Positions 11,011-22,945 of a stretch of 64,000 nt of DNA are shown in pieces (position 1 is the first letter of the stretch; every line of letters starts with the position of its first letter). Origin of the DNA: Aspergillus flavus (Eukaryota > Ascomycota > Eurotiomycetes > Eurotiales > Aspergillaceae). Made by a program: the position numbers and the translations under genes. The stretch lies in contig NC_092408.1 in NCBI RefSeq assembly GCF_009017415.1, forward strand, positions 3,596,001 through 3,660,000, given 5' to 3'. A model generated the notes under the pieces. That model was not told the DNA's origin, ran no database searches, and saw only the letters and a list, made by a program, of their open reading frames with translations.

Positions 11011-12403
11011 TCAGGCTGCTGCTGCTGCTGCTGCCGTTGCCGCTGCCGCTCCTGGCACAGTCTCTGATTCGAGTTTCTTGCGAGCGACTAGAACGCTTTT
11101 TAGGGACCCTAACCACTTTGCAAGGGATTCTTCGTTGTCTGTGCATAGACGATATGATTTTTCCTCTGCGATGACTTGTAGACAGTAGAGTTTTGACCGA
11201 GATATTGGGTCAATTTCTGCGGCGTCGAATACCTGGTCCATGGGAAGGATCTTGACTGCGGAATACTCCTGTGGAAGATAGCCAGTCAGTTATCTTCTAA
11301 CACGCCCAGTACGGCAGAAAAGAACCTGAAATATAGCAAAGGTTGGTTGGATGGAATCTCCATACCTGTTCATCCTTATAGAAGCCAAGGCTCTTTGGAC
11401 GCAAGACAACCCATAGTCGTTTCCATTGGCGCACGCCTCCTTTAATGCGAAGACATTGAAGATAGCCATTACAGATAACTCTCTCCGGGTCACGCCGAGC
11501 ACCTGATTCCTGGGTCCGATCCGTATCGCGCGCAGAAGCGGGCTGTGCACTCGCCGGAGTAGACACAGATAAGTTAGGAATTGTTGAAGTTCTTGAAACG
11601 GGGCGAACACTGGAGTTGCTCGCTGGTCCATCGGACCATTCTGAGTAAGACGTAATGTCATGTCCCGAGAAATTTTGGTGGGCAGTGAGACGTCCTCCAG
11701 GAGAGCTTGCCCGTCCAAATTCAGGCGAGCTGGCCCTTGCTATATGCTCAACATCCGAGAAATCAGTGGTATCATCGATCTGCTGCTTGCTCGTCGCTGT
11801 ATTATTTCCTTTCATGGAAAGGGCCAGAAACGCCTCCTCTTCCTCGTCCATGCGGGTTTCGGCACGAATGCGCTCGATCCAATCCTGCGCATCTTTTTCC
11901 GACAGAGCCTGGAAGCGATAGTTCTTCGAAGGGGAGAATATGCCAAAAACGTGCTGGCGATTTGACCGAGGAGATTTAACGGGTGCGATCGCGGTTACTT
12001 CTGATAGAGTAATGGATAGCCGCAACCTTGTTGCTTCCTCATCTTTGTAGACTGATAACAGATTCGGGCGGAGAACGAGATAGGCTTGTTTCCAGGAGGC
12101 CCTGAATGCCTAAACAACCAGAGTCAGTGGTGGATTGCAAGATAGATGGGGAACGAGGCTGACATGTTTATGTTTAACCCGACGATGCACCTTCCCAGTT
12201 TTCAAGACGCGATCGAATTCGAAGCTTCCGTTTTCATTGACTGGTGAAAATGTATCTAGGTTGACATGTCCATTCCGATGGACGGTCGGGGACCGGAGTA
12301 GAGTCGACTGCTTGACGGTACCGTCAGGAAAATGAATCGCTGGGGCTTTGACATGCCCCTCCGAGGTCGATGGGCACGAGCTTGTCAACGGCTGGTGCAT
12401 CAT
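11011..12403 (-). CDS. Tandem PH-domain protein, Opy1-like
   Basis: Two pleckstrin homology domains suggest a phosphoinositide-binding adaptor at membranes, like yeast Opy1, which has two PH domains. Three exons (12164-12403, 11366-12109, 11011-11268) with introns 12110-12163 and 11269-11365 give 413 residues. PH1 spans about residues 63-170 (strand WKQAYLVLRPNLLSVYKDE, helix EKDAQDWIERIR with the conserved Trp). A Ser/Thr-rich linker follows (about 180-290). PH2 runs about 290-395 (GGVRQWKRLWVVLRPKSLGF, helix ESLAKWLGSLKSV). The C-terminus is a poly-alanine run encoded by GCN repeats at 11014-11050. A second Met follows the first immediately, so the start is uncertain by one codon. The Opy1 assignment is by domain layout only. 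Confidence 0.82.
11014..11050. repeat. GCN (poly-Ala) trinucleotide run in the PH gene
   Basis: Repeated CTG/CCG units on the plus strand encode the alanine-rich C-terminal tail of the tandem-PH protein on the minus strand. Confidence 0.8.
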
Positions 12404-13501
12404 ATCGAAGAAGGGTTTTTTATCGGGGGCGGGATATAAGAATCAAGTACGATAAGCGCAGCTCAGGTTTATCGACGAAGATATAGTAACGGTAATAGTT
12501 GCAGCGCGCATATATCGACACATCTGGACAAACTAGAGAGAGTAAGCCTCCATATATAGCAAATGGGGGAGGCCAACACAGGCAGAAAGTATAGTAAGAG
12601 AAGAGGGCGGGTAGCAAATCATAATGATCTTACAGTATAAGTCAAGGGGTCAAGTAGGTTACCAACAGGACATGATGGAGAGGCTGTGTCAAGAGCAGCG
12701 CCGAACGGAAAGACAAACTAAATGTGGTAGGAGAAAAGAGAAGAGAAACGGAGAGCGTATGGATGGACGAAGACATAGAATTTCCCCGACCGAAAGTGCT
12801 TCAGCAAGCGCCCGTTACTCGATGCGCTGCAGAGTGATTGATGTCTGGTGGTGGTTGAGACGATTGGAGACTTGGGACTGTTTTTTTAGTTGTCGCACAG
12901 GGGCGCATGGACGTTTCAAAGGTAAATCTTAGCAAAGTAAGGGCGGTGGATGATTGTCGCAGCTGCTGTTTCATCCGTCAATCAATTTATTTCTTTTTTT
13001 TTTTTTCTCTTTTTACTTGCTGGTCATCAGCGGCCATTCCTCCCCCACGTGATGGAATCCCGTTTTCAGGACAGTACAGAAAGTATAAGAGAAAGAGATA
13101 TTCCCGTCTATTGAACCATATCTCCATAGCCTTGTTGGGAAGAAAGAAAAGAAAAGAGAAAAAAAAAATACCACTTTTACAACAAGTACAGTATAGTTAA
13201 CTGGCCCACAGTAGTTAATCCAAGTCTAGTCTACTCGCTTGTGAACTTACATAACTATCACCAAGCTAGTTAAGCAATAGTCTAACGTTGAACCAAACGG
13301 ACTAGACTTTCGGTGCATTGATTCTCCTTTTACCCCTTTCTCTAGTGTGAGAGACCGATAGCCGGACGATATTTGCCGATTTGCCGGCACGAGGATTGGT
13401 CTCCCTTTGGATCCATGGATGGAATACTCCGTAAATAGCTACTCAATATTAATTGGTCATCGACCTTGAGGAACCATCGTCGGTTGCAGTGCATGGATAC
13501 G

Positions 13502-13535
<34 letters not shown>

Positions 13536-16500
13536 TTGTCCTTCTCAGGAAAGAATGACCCAAATTAAAGAGACCAAGAACATGGTAGGACTGATGACCA
13601 TGCAGCTTAGGTAGAAGATTGGGGGCTGTTGACATACTTGATCATTCGACAATATCTCACCTTTCTAATCTGACGGGCAATATGAATCGATTGCCTGGCG
13701 TAGGTTGCTCAACATCATTTCGCCATTATAACTCAAGTCCGCGCATTCACCTTACCAGTGTCAAGACATACTACCAAGTATTGAGGACTCCCGCTTCCCA
13801 GGAGTTAGATAGGATCTTACCTTCACCGGGAGACCAACACACCATCCAATCCAAGGGCAAGCATAGAGTTGCAGCAGACTCCTGTTGGAGACCATTCCCA
13901 TAGTAGAAGATTACAAGCAACAGGTCCCTTTTCCGCGTGGACTCTCAGGGGCGGACTGAAACGAAAACTACTTCGTGTGCATCGAACCAGTCTAGGAACT
14001 GAATCCCCAGGTTCCTCACGGAGATTTCGGTATGCGAATGCTGGCTTTTTGTTGAACTGGCGATGGACGGAGTTAGTCCGCCTTGATCTTAGGTAATGAT
14101 AAGTAGGGCCCATGTCCAAGATGAGTGAGTTCTTTAAGGTTAAGCTCTATTCGAGCCCCAAGGGCTCTTCAAACCAACGAAGACTGGCGAATTGGTGAAG
14201 AACGGACCAAGGAAATGATGAGATATGTTCTTTTACTCCGTAGTACTATGACAGTGGGGTTCAATTTGGAAACGCCTGGTCACGCCCGCCATACATTCAT
14301 TATATTGGACAACCAATGATCATCCGTAAGACAAAAGATAACGAGTCATGTGTCACAGGGCTTCGATATCTAAGCGGTCGATACTACTAGTAGATGGATG
14401 AAAGCAGGGTCGTACTGTACAGTACTACTTACTGGGTAACATATCCCCTGCATGGCTTGCACAAAGCAATCAAATAACTAAAATACTCACAGAGGAAGTA
14501 CTGGTAGAGAACTTAAGAACTTGACGGGTTGAGCACACAGCAAAAAGCTCTAGGATAGTATCGAGCATACCGGGCCGACACAACTTGCTATTTGAGCCTG
14601 AATGTCCGAAGGGTCAAGAGCGGTAAGCTCCAAGCACTCTGTAATATGTATGCATGTTTCGTGTACCTACAGGTAGTAGTAGTAGGGTATTGCGGAATAT
14701 CTTGTTGGTCGCATACATACACGGGACGTACGTACACAAAGTCGATGCACCTGGACCGACACTTACAAGCAGAGCTCCATTGATCCAATCACAGCCAAGG
14801 TGAAGTGGATTCTGCACGATGGCTATCGTAATACAGCTGTTATTTGATGTAATGCAAGGATGAGATGATCAATGACATTTGAGTCTAGATGCGACAGTCT
14901 ATGAGAAGTCATATAGATTGTGCCATATCGGTGCAAGAATTATCATCTCAACTGTATCAGTGTATGTACATCGGTTGTCGAACGGGCTAAAAGGCCACAT
15001 TGTCAGATCCCTTTTAGTGCCAAGAGGGTCACGTGGAGACCGGTGGAGCTTCAGGGTTCTGGATGCATAAAATACCGGTCCACGGTACGATGGTATGACA
15101 AGTACCCCTTTACAACACCTTACGCTCTGCCATGTGTACCGTACCGATACTAGTACATAATATGAGTCCTAGGTACCAGACAGATGGGTATAGGAGAATT
15201 TAGGTCAAATACTACATATCCCACAATAGTTTGTATTAATGCCTGTCATGTCGTATGTAAGTTGCTTCAATTCATTGTTTAGCTGCTACGGAGTAAAGCT
15301 ATTCAAAATATGAGGCTGCTGCTATCACAACCTAGTTTCGTCTGCAACTTCTATGGTTATGAAGGCTGGCATGCACTGGGGTAACCTTCTACGACAGACA
15401 GCGTATGTCAAATCTCAAGGCTGGGGTGATGGTGAAAGGATAATTTTACGTGATTTCTCTTTCACAACTCCACCCGGCAATCAGGTAGATTCCTCTTGGT
15501 GTTCACTCAGCTGTATGTATAGATTTGTGTTTATCCCTTCGTTGTGTCTTTTAACGTTCTTGTAACCAATCCCATGCTTTGGGGATGGCTATACTACTCC
15601 GTAGACTTGTAATAATAACAAGGCTTCTTATAATCTGGAATACCTACGAAGTACTCCATTCTTATTATCCCCCTGGTGCATTGGGGCGCATAATAGGTAA
15701 TCGTAACTCGGGACTATTTACTGTCGGATAATGGCAATCAACAAAGCCAAGACTTTAGGGAAGTTTAAAAGAGAAAGGAAAAAGGAAAGACGCACAAATA
15801 GAACAATTTCCAGTGGTGCCCTTATACCTCTTGGAATGATGGTACATACCGAGCATCTAAGTATCGTGCAACAGCTTAAGTAAATACTTGCTAATCCAGT
15901 GAAGACGTACGTGTCTTGCAGGCCAGTTAAGCTTCAGGTTCTGCCATACAATTACATGTGCGTACTGAAAGCCACTATGAGAGGATCCCTGACCGAGTTT
16001 CGATGGCCAAGGAAAACCAAGGGTGAGAAAAACTGGAATGGTACTGTGTAGTGCTGTACCTAGACTCAAGCGCCATCCTACTCCGTCTTCCTTGTGCTGG
16101 TAATTTTTAGTAATCAATTTAATGGGTGAACAGCGCCTAAGCAATAATTTACCACCAGCGATTGCTTGGTGCTCTCCGGACTCCGGAGGTTCCATACCGA
16201 GTACGGTATCCAAACCCGTACTAAAAACGTACGAAAGAGTTGCGACCTTCCAATTTAGAGGGTAAGTTACCGTCCGTGACCATGGCCGCTTGCGCCTCCT
16301 TGGTCTTGGCGAAACTTCCACCCATCCCCATCCCCAAATAATCTTTCATTTCATCGATTGCCTCCCGCAGTCTCCGACCTCCCACCCGAGTTCCTCTTCC
16401 AACCTAACGCGATTGATGAGCTCGTCGACTTGCTCCGTGTTCCCGGCCTCATTGCTAAGGACATCAGTCCCCTGCGTTGCTGTCAACGTTTCCCCTCGCC

Positions 16501-16878
16501 ATCTCTATCTGGCCGACAACTGAAAGGGGAAAAGTTGGGAAGGAGGCATTTCCTCCGGCCGCTCGTTTTTATTGTATCTTTTTTTTCCCTTCACTGGCCA
16601 ACATTCTTATCTTTTCTCGTCCAATAAACCTATTAATCGCATAAGATATCATACACTCGGAGCGTATCTCGCTAGCATTAGAAGTGTGGTTTGACCTCAC
16701 TGTTGTTTGCATGCGAACCGTTCCCCTTTCAGCAGCCCCGATTTTCGCTCAGATACCGCAGTCATCGACTCAGCCTCCCCCGGATCTCCACAAAACACTT
16801 TTCATGCTCAGTGGATCCTGTTAACACTACTTCGCTTGATCTCTTTTGAATCGACGCGGTGTGAGCAGCCTTGCGCTC
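12404..16878. other. Gene-poor interval of 4.5 kb
   Basis: I find no supported coding gene. The leader side of the PH gene (12404-12900) is purine-rich on the plus strand. The interval holds a 30-base poly-C tract, four exact copies of the 9-mer TACTCCGTA or its complement (13425, 14234, 15287, 15595) and many stop codons in all frames. Open frames such as the minus-strand one at 15857-16321 have no family resemblance. The last 600 bases are the pyrimidine-rich promoter of the mannosyltransferase. Confidence 0.6.
13504..13533. repeat. Poly-C homopolymer, 30 bases
   Basis: An uninterrupted run of 30 cytosines between GATACGAA and TCTTGTCC. The exact length is uncertain because such tracts are hard to sequence. 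Confidence 0.9.
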
Positions 16879-18641
16879 ATGGGGTTGACGCAGCGAATCT
16901 CAAAATGGCTGCCCTCTTCGCCGAGTCTCCCTGTGGATGACGTTTCGCGCGAAAAGGGCCGCAACATTTCCAGGTTCGCGTTTTTCAAGAGAAGAATACG
17001 CTTGAAGGGCAATTCATCGATTTCTATACCATTGGGATTTGTTTTACTATTTCCATGCCTTGTAATAGTCCTGGTTTTGCTTCTTTTTGTCCGACACCCT
17101 TCTTCTCCCGGTGGTATTCTAATCCCAGCTGGCACACCTCCATCTATAAGGTTAGTATAATTTTCAAACATACGCACCGATTCCCTGATTTTCCCGATCA
17201 CTGACAACTCTGCCGCACTTTTCAGAAAAATAAGTGAAAAGCATGACAAGGTCTTCGCCTCGGGATGTCTGCAGGTCGAGAAAGAGGTTGAGGGTAAGCG
17301 TGCGAATGCCGCGTTTGTCGTTCTCGCTAGGAACAAGGAATTGGACGGAGTCATCCAGTCTTTGAAGTCAATTGAGAGACATTTCAACCGATGGTTCCAC
17401 TATCCTTATGTGTTCCTGAACGACGGCGATTTTGATGACACTTTCAAGGATACCGTGAAGAATTATACAAGTGCTCCTGTGGAATTCGGCAAAATTGACG
17501 ATACCATGTGGGGTTATCCTAAATGGGTTGACCACGAAGTGGCAAAGGAAGGCATCAGAAAGCAGGGCGACGCCGCTATCATGTATGGTGGAATGGAGAG
17601 TTACCACCATATGTGCAGATTCTATTCTGGGTCAGTATACTTGGTTCAACGTTACTTCTTTGGGGTACTAATGCTGTAAACAGATTCTTTTACAAACATC
17701 CCCTTCTCATGAAGTACGAATGGTACTGGCGTCTGGAGCCAGAGATCAGCTACTTCTGTGACATAACCTAGTAAGATTAACCCTTGGCACCGCTCGTACT
17801 GAGATTGAGCATCCATCACTTACACGTACATAGCGACCCTTTCGTCAAAATGGCTGAAGCAAATAAAACCTATGGATTTACGATTGCTGTCAAAGAACTC
17901 CGTGAGACTGTCCCTAACATCTTCCGCTATGCCTCGGCCTATAAGCGGAAGCACAATCTCGAGTCAAAGGGACTTTGGGAGATGTTCCTCGAAAGGCCAC
18001 CTGAGGAGGAGCCTAAGCCCGAGGAAGGGAAACAGGACAAGCTTCCGGAGGAAATCCTGCAGAATGAGCCTGGAGAGAATACTGTTCCCGATGTCGACCC
18101 TGAGGCCATGGAAGGCGAAAAGTATAACATGTGCCATTTCTGGAGTAACTTTGAAATCGCACGCTTGGATTGGTTCCGCAGTAAGGAATACGAAGAATTT
18201 TTTGAAATGATGGATAGGAGTGGTGGTTTCTGGATGGAAAGAGTAAGTATTTGAGACGTTTTCAGAACCTTGGTTTCAAGGCTAACAGCGCAATCACAGT
18301 GGGGTGATGCGCCCATCCACTCGCTAGCTGCAGGTGTTCTTCTGTCGCCCAGCGACATCCACTACTTCCGTGATTTTGGGTACCGTCATACGACCATCCA
18401 ACATTGCCCCGCCAACGCTCCCGCCCGACAACTCCCACGAATCCCGTGGCTCGAAATGACCACGGAAGATGAGAAAGCGCGGTTCGAAGAGGACGAGTAT
18501 TGGGCAAATGCCGACCCCGTGAAAGAGAACGGTGTCGGTTGCAGGTGCAGATGTGACACAGATATCGTGGATGTTGAGGGTAAACAAGGCAGCTGTCTTG
18601 CCGAGTGGGTAGAAGTTGCGGGAGGCTGGGCTTCTCCCTAG
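16879..18641 (+). CDS. GT15 alpha-1,2-mannosyltransferase, Ktr4-like
   Basis: A Golgi type II membrane enzyme that adds alpha-1,2-mannose from GDP-mannose to N- and/or O-glycans. Five exons (16879-17150, 17226-17630, 17684-17770, 17834-18242, 18300-18641) give 504 residues. A basic cytosolic tail precedes a membrane anchor at about residues 51-71. The GT15 core starts with NAAFVVLARNKELDGVIQS; WYWRLEPEISYFCDITYDPF is the conserved EP-containing block, YNMCHFWSNFEI carries the candidate catalytic Glu, and HTTIQHCP is near the end. An acidic, proline-rich insert of about 45 residues lies before YNMCHFW and points to the Ktr4 subgroup. The reading frame stays open 33 nt upstream, but only with a TTG, so the ATG at 16879 is chosen. 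Confidence 0.9.
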
Positions 18642-20422
18642 ATTCGGGCAACTTCATGCTTTGTCCGCTGTATAATCTTCGCCTCCTCGTTTCCATACCT
18701 TTATTGTTCAATTATGAGCATTACTCGGGTTGCCGTTGGAGTTAATTGTTGCTTGAGCCTTCATATTATGTTGGCTGTGGGGTTCTGGACGGCGTTCAAC
18801 GGATCTGACAGCTTCTTCATGGAAAATGGTGTGATCATTCTCATCAATATTCACAAATTCATCTAGCGTGCTTTGTATGTTTTCATTTGGATTGCCGCGT
18901 TCTTATTAAAACAGAAGACTATCTTCTGGAAAGAGACGGTTACTGTCCGACTGTGAGCTTCAAGATAGTCCCCGAGAGCGTCTATCGGTATTCACGTCCG
19001 GTCTCCCCACAGGCAGGACTGTTCTCTCTACGTAGCTCTTGGCTACGTTGAGTATTCCACGCCTCTGTTCCTCACGGTCTCTGGCTAAGGCTCGCTGTGC
19101 GCTAGCCCTGATTTCGATTATGCCTGCTGCTACGCAATTCTCCTTGGCATCTTGCTATATGTTCCGTCCACCTCAGGAGACTGGCCGGCATTGGGTACGA
19201 CACTAAATTCCAGCGGACAGATGAGGATGGAACTACTTGCGGCGGTTAAACATTCTTGGTCCGCTTATCCTTTAGAGACCACTAATCTATGTTCGATGTT
19301 CTGATGCACTGCCTTACCCTGCTCTACTTATCTTTTACCCTTCCTCGCCGTTATGTCATGAATTGTACATATCTTCTTCTTTTTTTTTTCTTTTCCTTTC
19401 CTTGTTCTGAAATCCTGGTGAAACTGGGTCATTTCAGATGCATAGCCCCCAAGAACGCAAATAAACGACTCCCAGCATGGCTTATTCATAGAGTATGATA
19501 TTTCTCCTTGCATGTAAAGGCTCGCACATCTTCCCGCTCAAGCCTGCGGAGTAGCACCTTAGTGCCTGCATAGCTAAACGTTTCAATAGTTAGGCTCTAT
19601 CATGAATTTTGATTCCAGGTTGATTGATTGATTGACTGATGAGTAGTACCTTAGTATGGCCGTGACCAATGAGTACTAGCTGCATCAACTAGGTTCCTTC
19701 AGGTTAGTGGGCGCCTGATAGGAGATAAAAGAGATGCCTTATCAGTTCGATTTCAAAAGAAGTGCACATGATAAAGTAGTACCTCGAGAGATACAGGCAA
19801 TAAGGGAACAAGCAGGCTACCTAAATAATATAGATTCACAGATTTTCCTATTCCTACCTGCTCAGCAAATTCTGGTTCGGACCGTGACAGGTGAATTTCG
19901 TGCCTAGTCATAGTAAGCACACCACAGATGTCCCTGTCATGTGCCCCGCGCGTGGTACTCACTATCTCCAACTCTATCCTCTTGACATCTTCTCTCTCGG
20001 TCATCTTCAACCTTTGACGACGCCACTAGCTATAATCTAAGTCTTACCATGTTGAGATCTTTATAGACTCGATATCGAACATATTCCCTTCATTATCAAT
20101 TTGGTCACGAGTCTAGAAGCGTCTAATATACTGCTGCTCCGCTCGGGCGCGGGACCCTCCCTCACCCCACAGCGTCCGCCTCGTCATCGGGCATCCGCTT
20201 TTTAGGCTGAGCTTATCGAGGGATATCCACAAGAAAACAGCCCTTTGCCCTTAAATAGGACAGAGCAAAAGCTTCCCTCTCGACAGATAACGTATCCTCC
20301 CGCTGACTTTCGTTTTATGTGCTCTCTGGCTTAGCCTACGTCTATTGTATCCGACCGAATCTCCGCATCTGTGGACCTGGCTTGCTCTGACTTTTGCCCC
20401 ATGCTACTTTCACACTGACGAC
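18642..20422. other. Intergenic region of 1.8 kb
   Basis: No gene is supported. It contains the 3' flank of the mannosyltransferase, short T-rich tracts at 19380-19400, and the promoter and leader of the next gene. A TTG-initiated in-frame extension to 20345 was not accepted as the start of that gene. Confidence 0.5.
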
Positions 20423-22945
20423 ATGGCTGACTCTCCAAGGCCTCACTCCAGACGCCCATCCCTCACCTCATCCTCTGCACATCTGCGATATCCAACTTTT
20501 CCTCCTCTAAGTGGCTCAGTTGAAGAGTGGCTGTCCCGCTCGAGGCCTATCAGTATGACGTCAAGTCATCTGGCGGACTACACGCCCAGGCCACTGAGCG
20601 AAAGCTGGGCAACACTGAGCGCTTCCGACGTTCATTCTGAGGATGGTAGCCGCTCTGAACAAACCGACGTTGGGTCTTTAATTGACCAAGCCGGTCCGGA
20701 TGACGTTGCAAGTATCGACGAGCAGTATAGCGGCAGCGAGGTTGATGGGAACGAAGATGACGATTATGACTCGAAAAGCAACGTGTTTGGATCTCAGGAA
20801 CTGCCTGCTCTTTTCCCCCAGATCAGAGGCTCTATCGATGACAGTAACATAACCACGAAAACTGCTTTTCGTCAATCAACCGAGTCGATAGAGTTTGCCG
20901 AGCCTGAGAAATGGCCTGAAGTTGAACAAGTGGAACTGAAACACACTATCCGTATGTTTGAAGGTATTGAGGCCGACGAGCTGAAGAGTCAATTCTCTAT
21001 CAACCTGCGGGACTCTATCCTTACAGCCACCGTTCAGCAAACCATGACGAAGAAAAGCCTTGACACTGATAAGCCGTTCCGTGTACTCTATATTGGAGAT
21101 CCTGAGTTTCGAAACATCATCCTCGACAAAATTGGTGATGTCCTTGTGTCGAGCACCTGTAGTGACTTTGAAAGCAGTTCCACAGAATCCTCTAGATATC
21201 ACGTTGTACCAACATCGTTCGGGACAGGTGCAGTCCCTAATTTCGCTGAGCTCCTTCCAATCCATGTCCAACTTATTGTTGACGAGTGCCCTGGAGCTTC
21301 GGTTGGCTTTCGGAACGATAAGCCCGACACCATTAGGTTGGATTTCAAAAATCGGCCTTCATGCATGTCTTTCTGGACAGGGGGCGAGTATTGCGTCTCA
21401 TCCCCAACTGAATGGACGCTTCCTGATGTAGCAATTCTTTTCATATCCAGCAGAGACTCTGCAACTGTGATGGAGACCCAAAAACTGGCTCGCATTTTCA
21501 TGGAAAGGCATGGCATTCCGGCTATGGTTATATCCGAGAAACCGCTTTGGGATCTGGCCGAAGTAATTCCTCTGAACCACCATAGCCTCCACATGTGCCT
21601 GGAGTCGCGTCATTCGCTGACTGGGAAAGTCACGGTCCTAAGAAGGTATCCTATTGATCTAGCGACTTTTGAGAGTATCACGCCCGGGCAACTCAATAGG
21701 AATCTTGCCTCCTTAGTGAGCATCTCTACTAAGAAGTCTGACAACATCACCCTGGAGACTACCGGCAACTTCCAGAGGAAGTCACTCTTCGCTGTTGAGA
21801 AGTGGACAACGAAAATGCCCTTCATCCCTTACCTGAATGACGACCGTGGGTTGACGCCTATGCTGCGTTTAATCACCCTCACCGTTCTCTTAAGCGTAGC
21901 TACCATCTTAGCGCACTCAGCTTTGCGTGCTACTTCAATTCTATTCTCCCAGAAATTTCCTCGATCGGTTATTTCCAATATTGTATCCAATGCCCCGAGC
22001 AGTACTTCTACCAGTATTATCACAGCAAATGATTTAAAACAAACTTCACTTTCTACGCTGTCTTCATCAGTGACCGATGTTCAAAATTTTGGGAACCAGC
22101 TCCAGGGTCATTCTCAGCTGGACAACCTGATGAGCGGACTACTGTCCCCTCCTAAGAAGCAGGAATTTAGTGGCTTTGAGATTCAGGCTGTTGGTGATTG
22201 CCATCTTGTCATAAAGCCACCCAATAGAACTTTGACTGGGAAAAAACAGCCAAAATTCGAGGTTCAAGTGAGCCGAGGAGTCAAACCGCTCGAGTATGAG
22301 CTCTCTCGCTTGTTTGATGGGGTATACACACTCAAACTTGATCGAGGGGATGCGTATGGGATAGTGAACGTCACAGTCACTATGGCTTCAAGACCTCCTC
22401 TCCACCAAACCACATCGGTGGACTTTGGAACCCCGTGGCTGAAGATCGCAAATTGGAGGCGGGCAGCGCAGGTGATCTCATCCCAATTCATGGGGGATTT
22501 CAATACTGCGCAGGTTGGATTATCAGAAGTATACAGTCGAATTTGCACCGATTTGCAAGTCCTCATGGGGGATGTTGTAAAGAAAGCCCATCTCTTGCGC
22601 GGAGAAGCAAACGTTCTCCGTCACGGCACTGGGCAACTTTCTGAGACAAAAGACGTGGTTATCACGAGATCCAAGCAGCTTTCTGAAGTCGTCAGACGTA
22701 CTGCTGTCCAGCCATTCCTCGCTGTCTCATCAGTCCTGCAGGAAAAGACCAACAAAGTAAACCAAGAAACGCGAGAGATTATTGGTGGTACATGGCATCG
22801 AATTAGCAATCAGGCACATGGTTTTGAACTCAAATCTGTGAAGGACCATATTCGAAATGCGAGGAAGAGCTATACGTTAGACAAAGCTCAGAGAAGAGCT
22901 AAGCGCTTGATGACGCGAAAGTGCCGACACTCTGAATGTTTGTGA
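20423..22945 (+). CDS. Conserved-type hypothetical protein with one membrane span
   Basis: I do not recognise this gene. It is a single uninterrupted exon of 840 residues, with start ATG in the context GACATGGCTGAC. Residues 1-110 are rich in Ser/Pro/Arg, followed by an acidic patch (NEDDDYD). About 210-450 is a compositionally normal, probably globular region with strand-like hydrophobic segments (FRVLYIGD, VAILFIS). A single strong hydrophobic segment, LITLTVLLSVATILAHSA, is at about 482-500. Behind it, a Ser/Thr linker leads to a beta-rich segment (YTLKLDRGDAYGIVNVTVTM, about 635-655) and then a long helical, basic C-terminus ending RRAKRLMTRKCRHSECL. The two-part layout suggests an ER or nuclear-envelope membrane protein, but this is inference only. 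Coding is supported by length, balanced codon use and lack of introns. Confidence 0.82.
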   Translation: MADSPRPHSRRPSLTSSSAHLRYPTFPPLSGSVEEWLSRSRPISMTSSHLADYTPRPLSESWATLSASDVHSEDGSRSEQTDVGSLIDQAGPDDVASIDEQYSGSEVDGNEDDDYDSKSNVFGSQELPALFPQIRGSIDDSNITTKTAFRQSTESIEFAEPEKWPEVEQVELKHTIRMFEGIEADELKSQFSINLRDSILTATVQQTMTKKSLDTDKPFRVLYIGDPEFRNIILDKIGDVLVSSTCSDFESSSTESSRYHVVPTSFGTGAVPNFAELLPIHVQLIVDECPGASVGFRNDKPDTIRLDFKNRPSCMSFWTGGEYCVSSPTEWTLPDVAILFISSRDSATVMETQKLARIFMERHGIPAMVISEKPLWDLAEVIPLNHHSLHMCLESRHSLTGKVTVLRRYPIDLATFESITPGQLNRNLASLVSISTKKSDNITLETTGNFQRKSLFAVEKWTTKMPFIPYLNDDRGLTPMLRLITLTVLLSVATILAHSALRATSILFSQKFPRSVISNIVSNAPSSTSTSIITANDLKQTSLSTLSSSVTDVQNFGNQLQGHSQLDNLMSGLLSPPKKQEFSGFEIQAVGDCHLVIKPPNRTLTGKKQPKFEVQVSRGVKPLEYELSRLFDGVYTLKLDRGDAYGIVNVTVTMASRPPLHQTTSVDFGTPWLKIANWRRAAQVISSQFMGDFNTAQVGLSEVYSRICTDLQVLMGDVVKKAHLLRGEANVLRHGTGQLSETKDVVITRSKQLSEVVRRTAVQPFLAVSSVLQEKTNKVNQETREIIGGTWHRISNQAHGFELKSVKDHIRNARKSYTLDKAQRRAKRLMTRKCRHSECL

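Noticed and set aside
15857..16321. 154-codon minus-strand open frame upstream of the mannosyltransferase
   Set aside because: Starts with GTG, no family resemblance and no intron or codon-bias evidence; probably chance.
16846..16878. N-terminal extension of the mannosyltransferase by 11 codons
   Set aside because: The extension starts with TTG; the first ATG is at 16879 and gives a normal type II membrane protein.
20345..20422. 26-codon N-terminal extension of the 840-residue unknown protein
   Set aside because: It begins with TTG and has no conserved-looking content; the ATG at 20423 has a better context.
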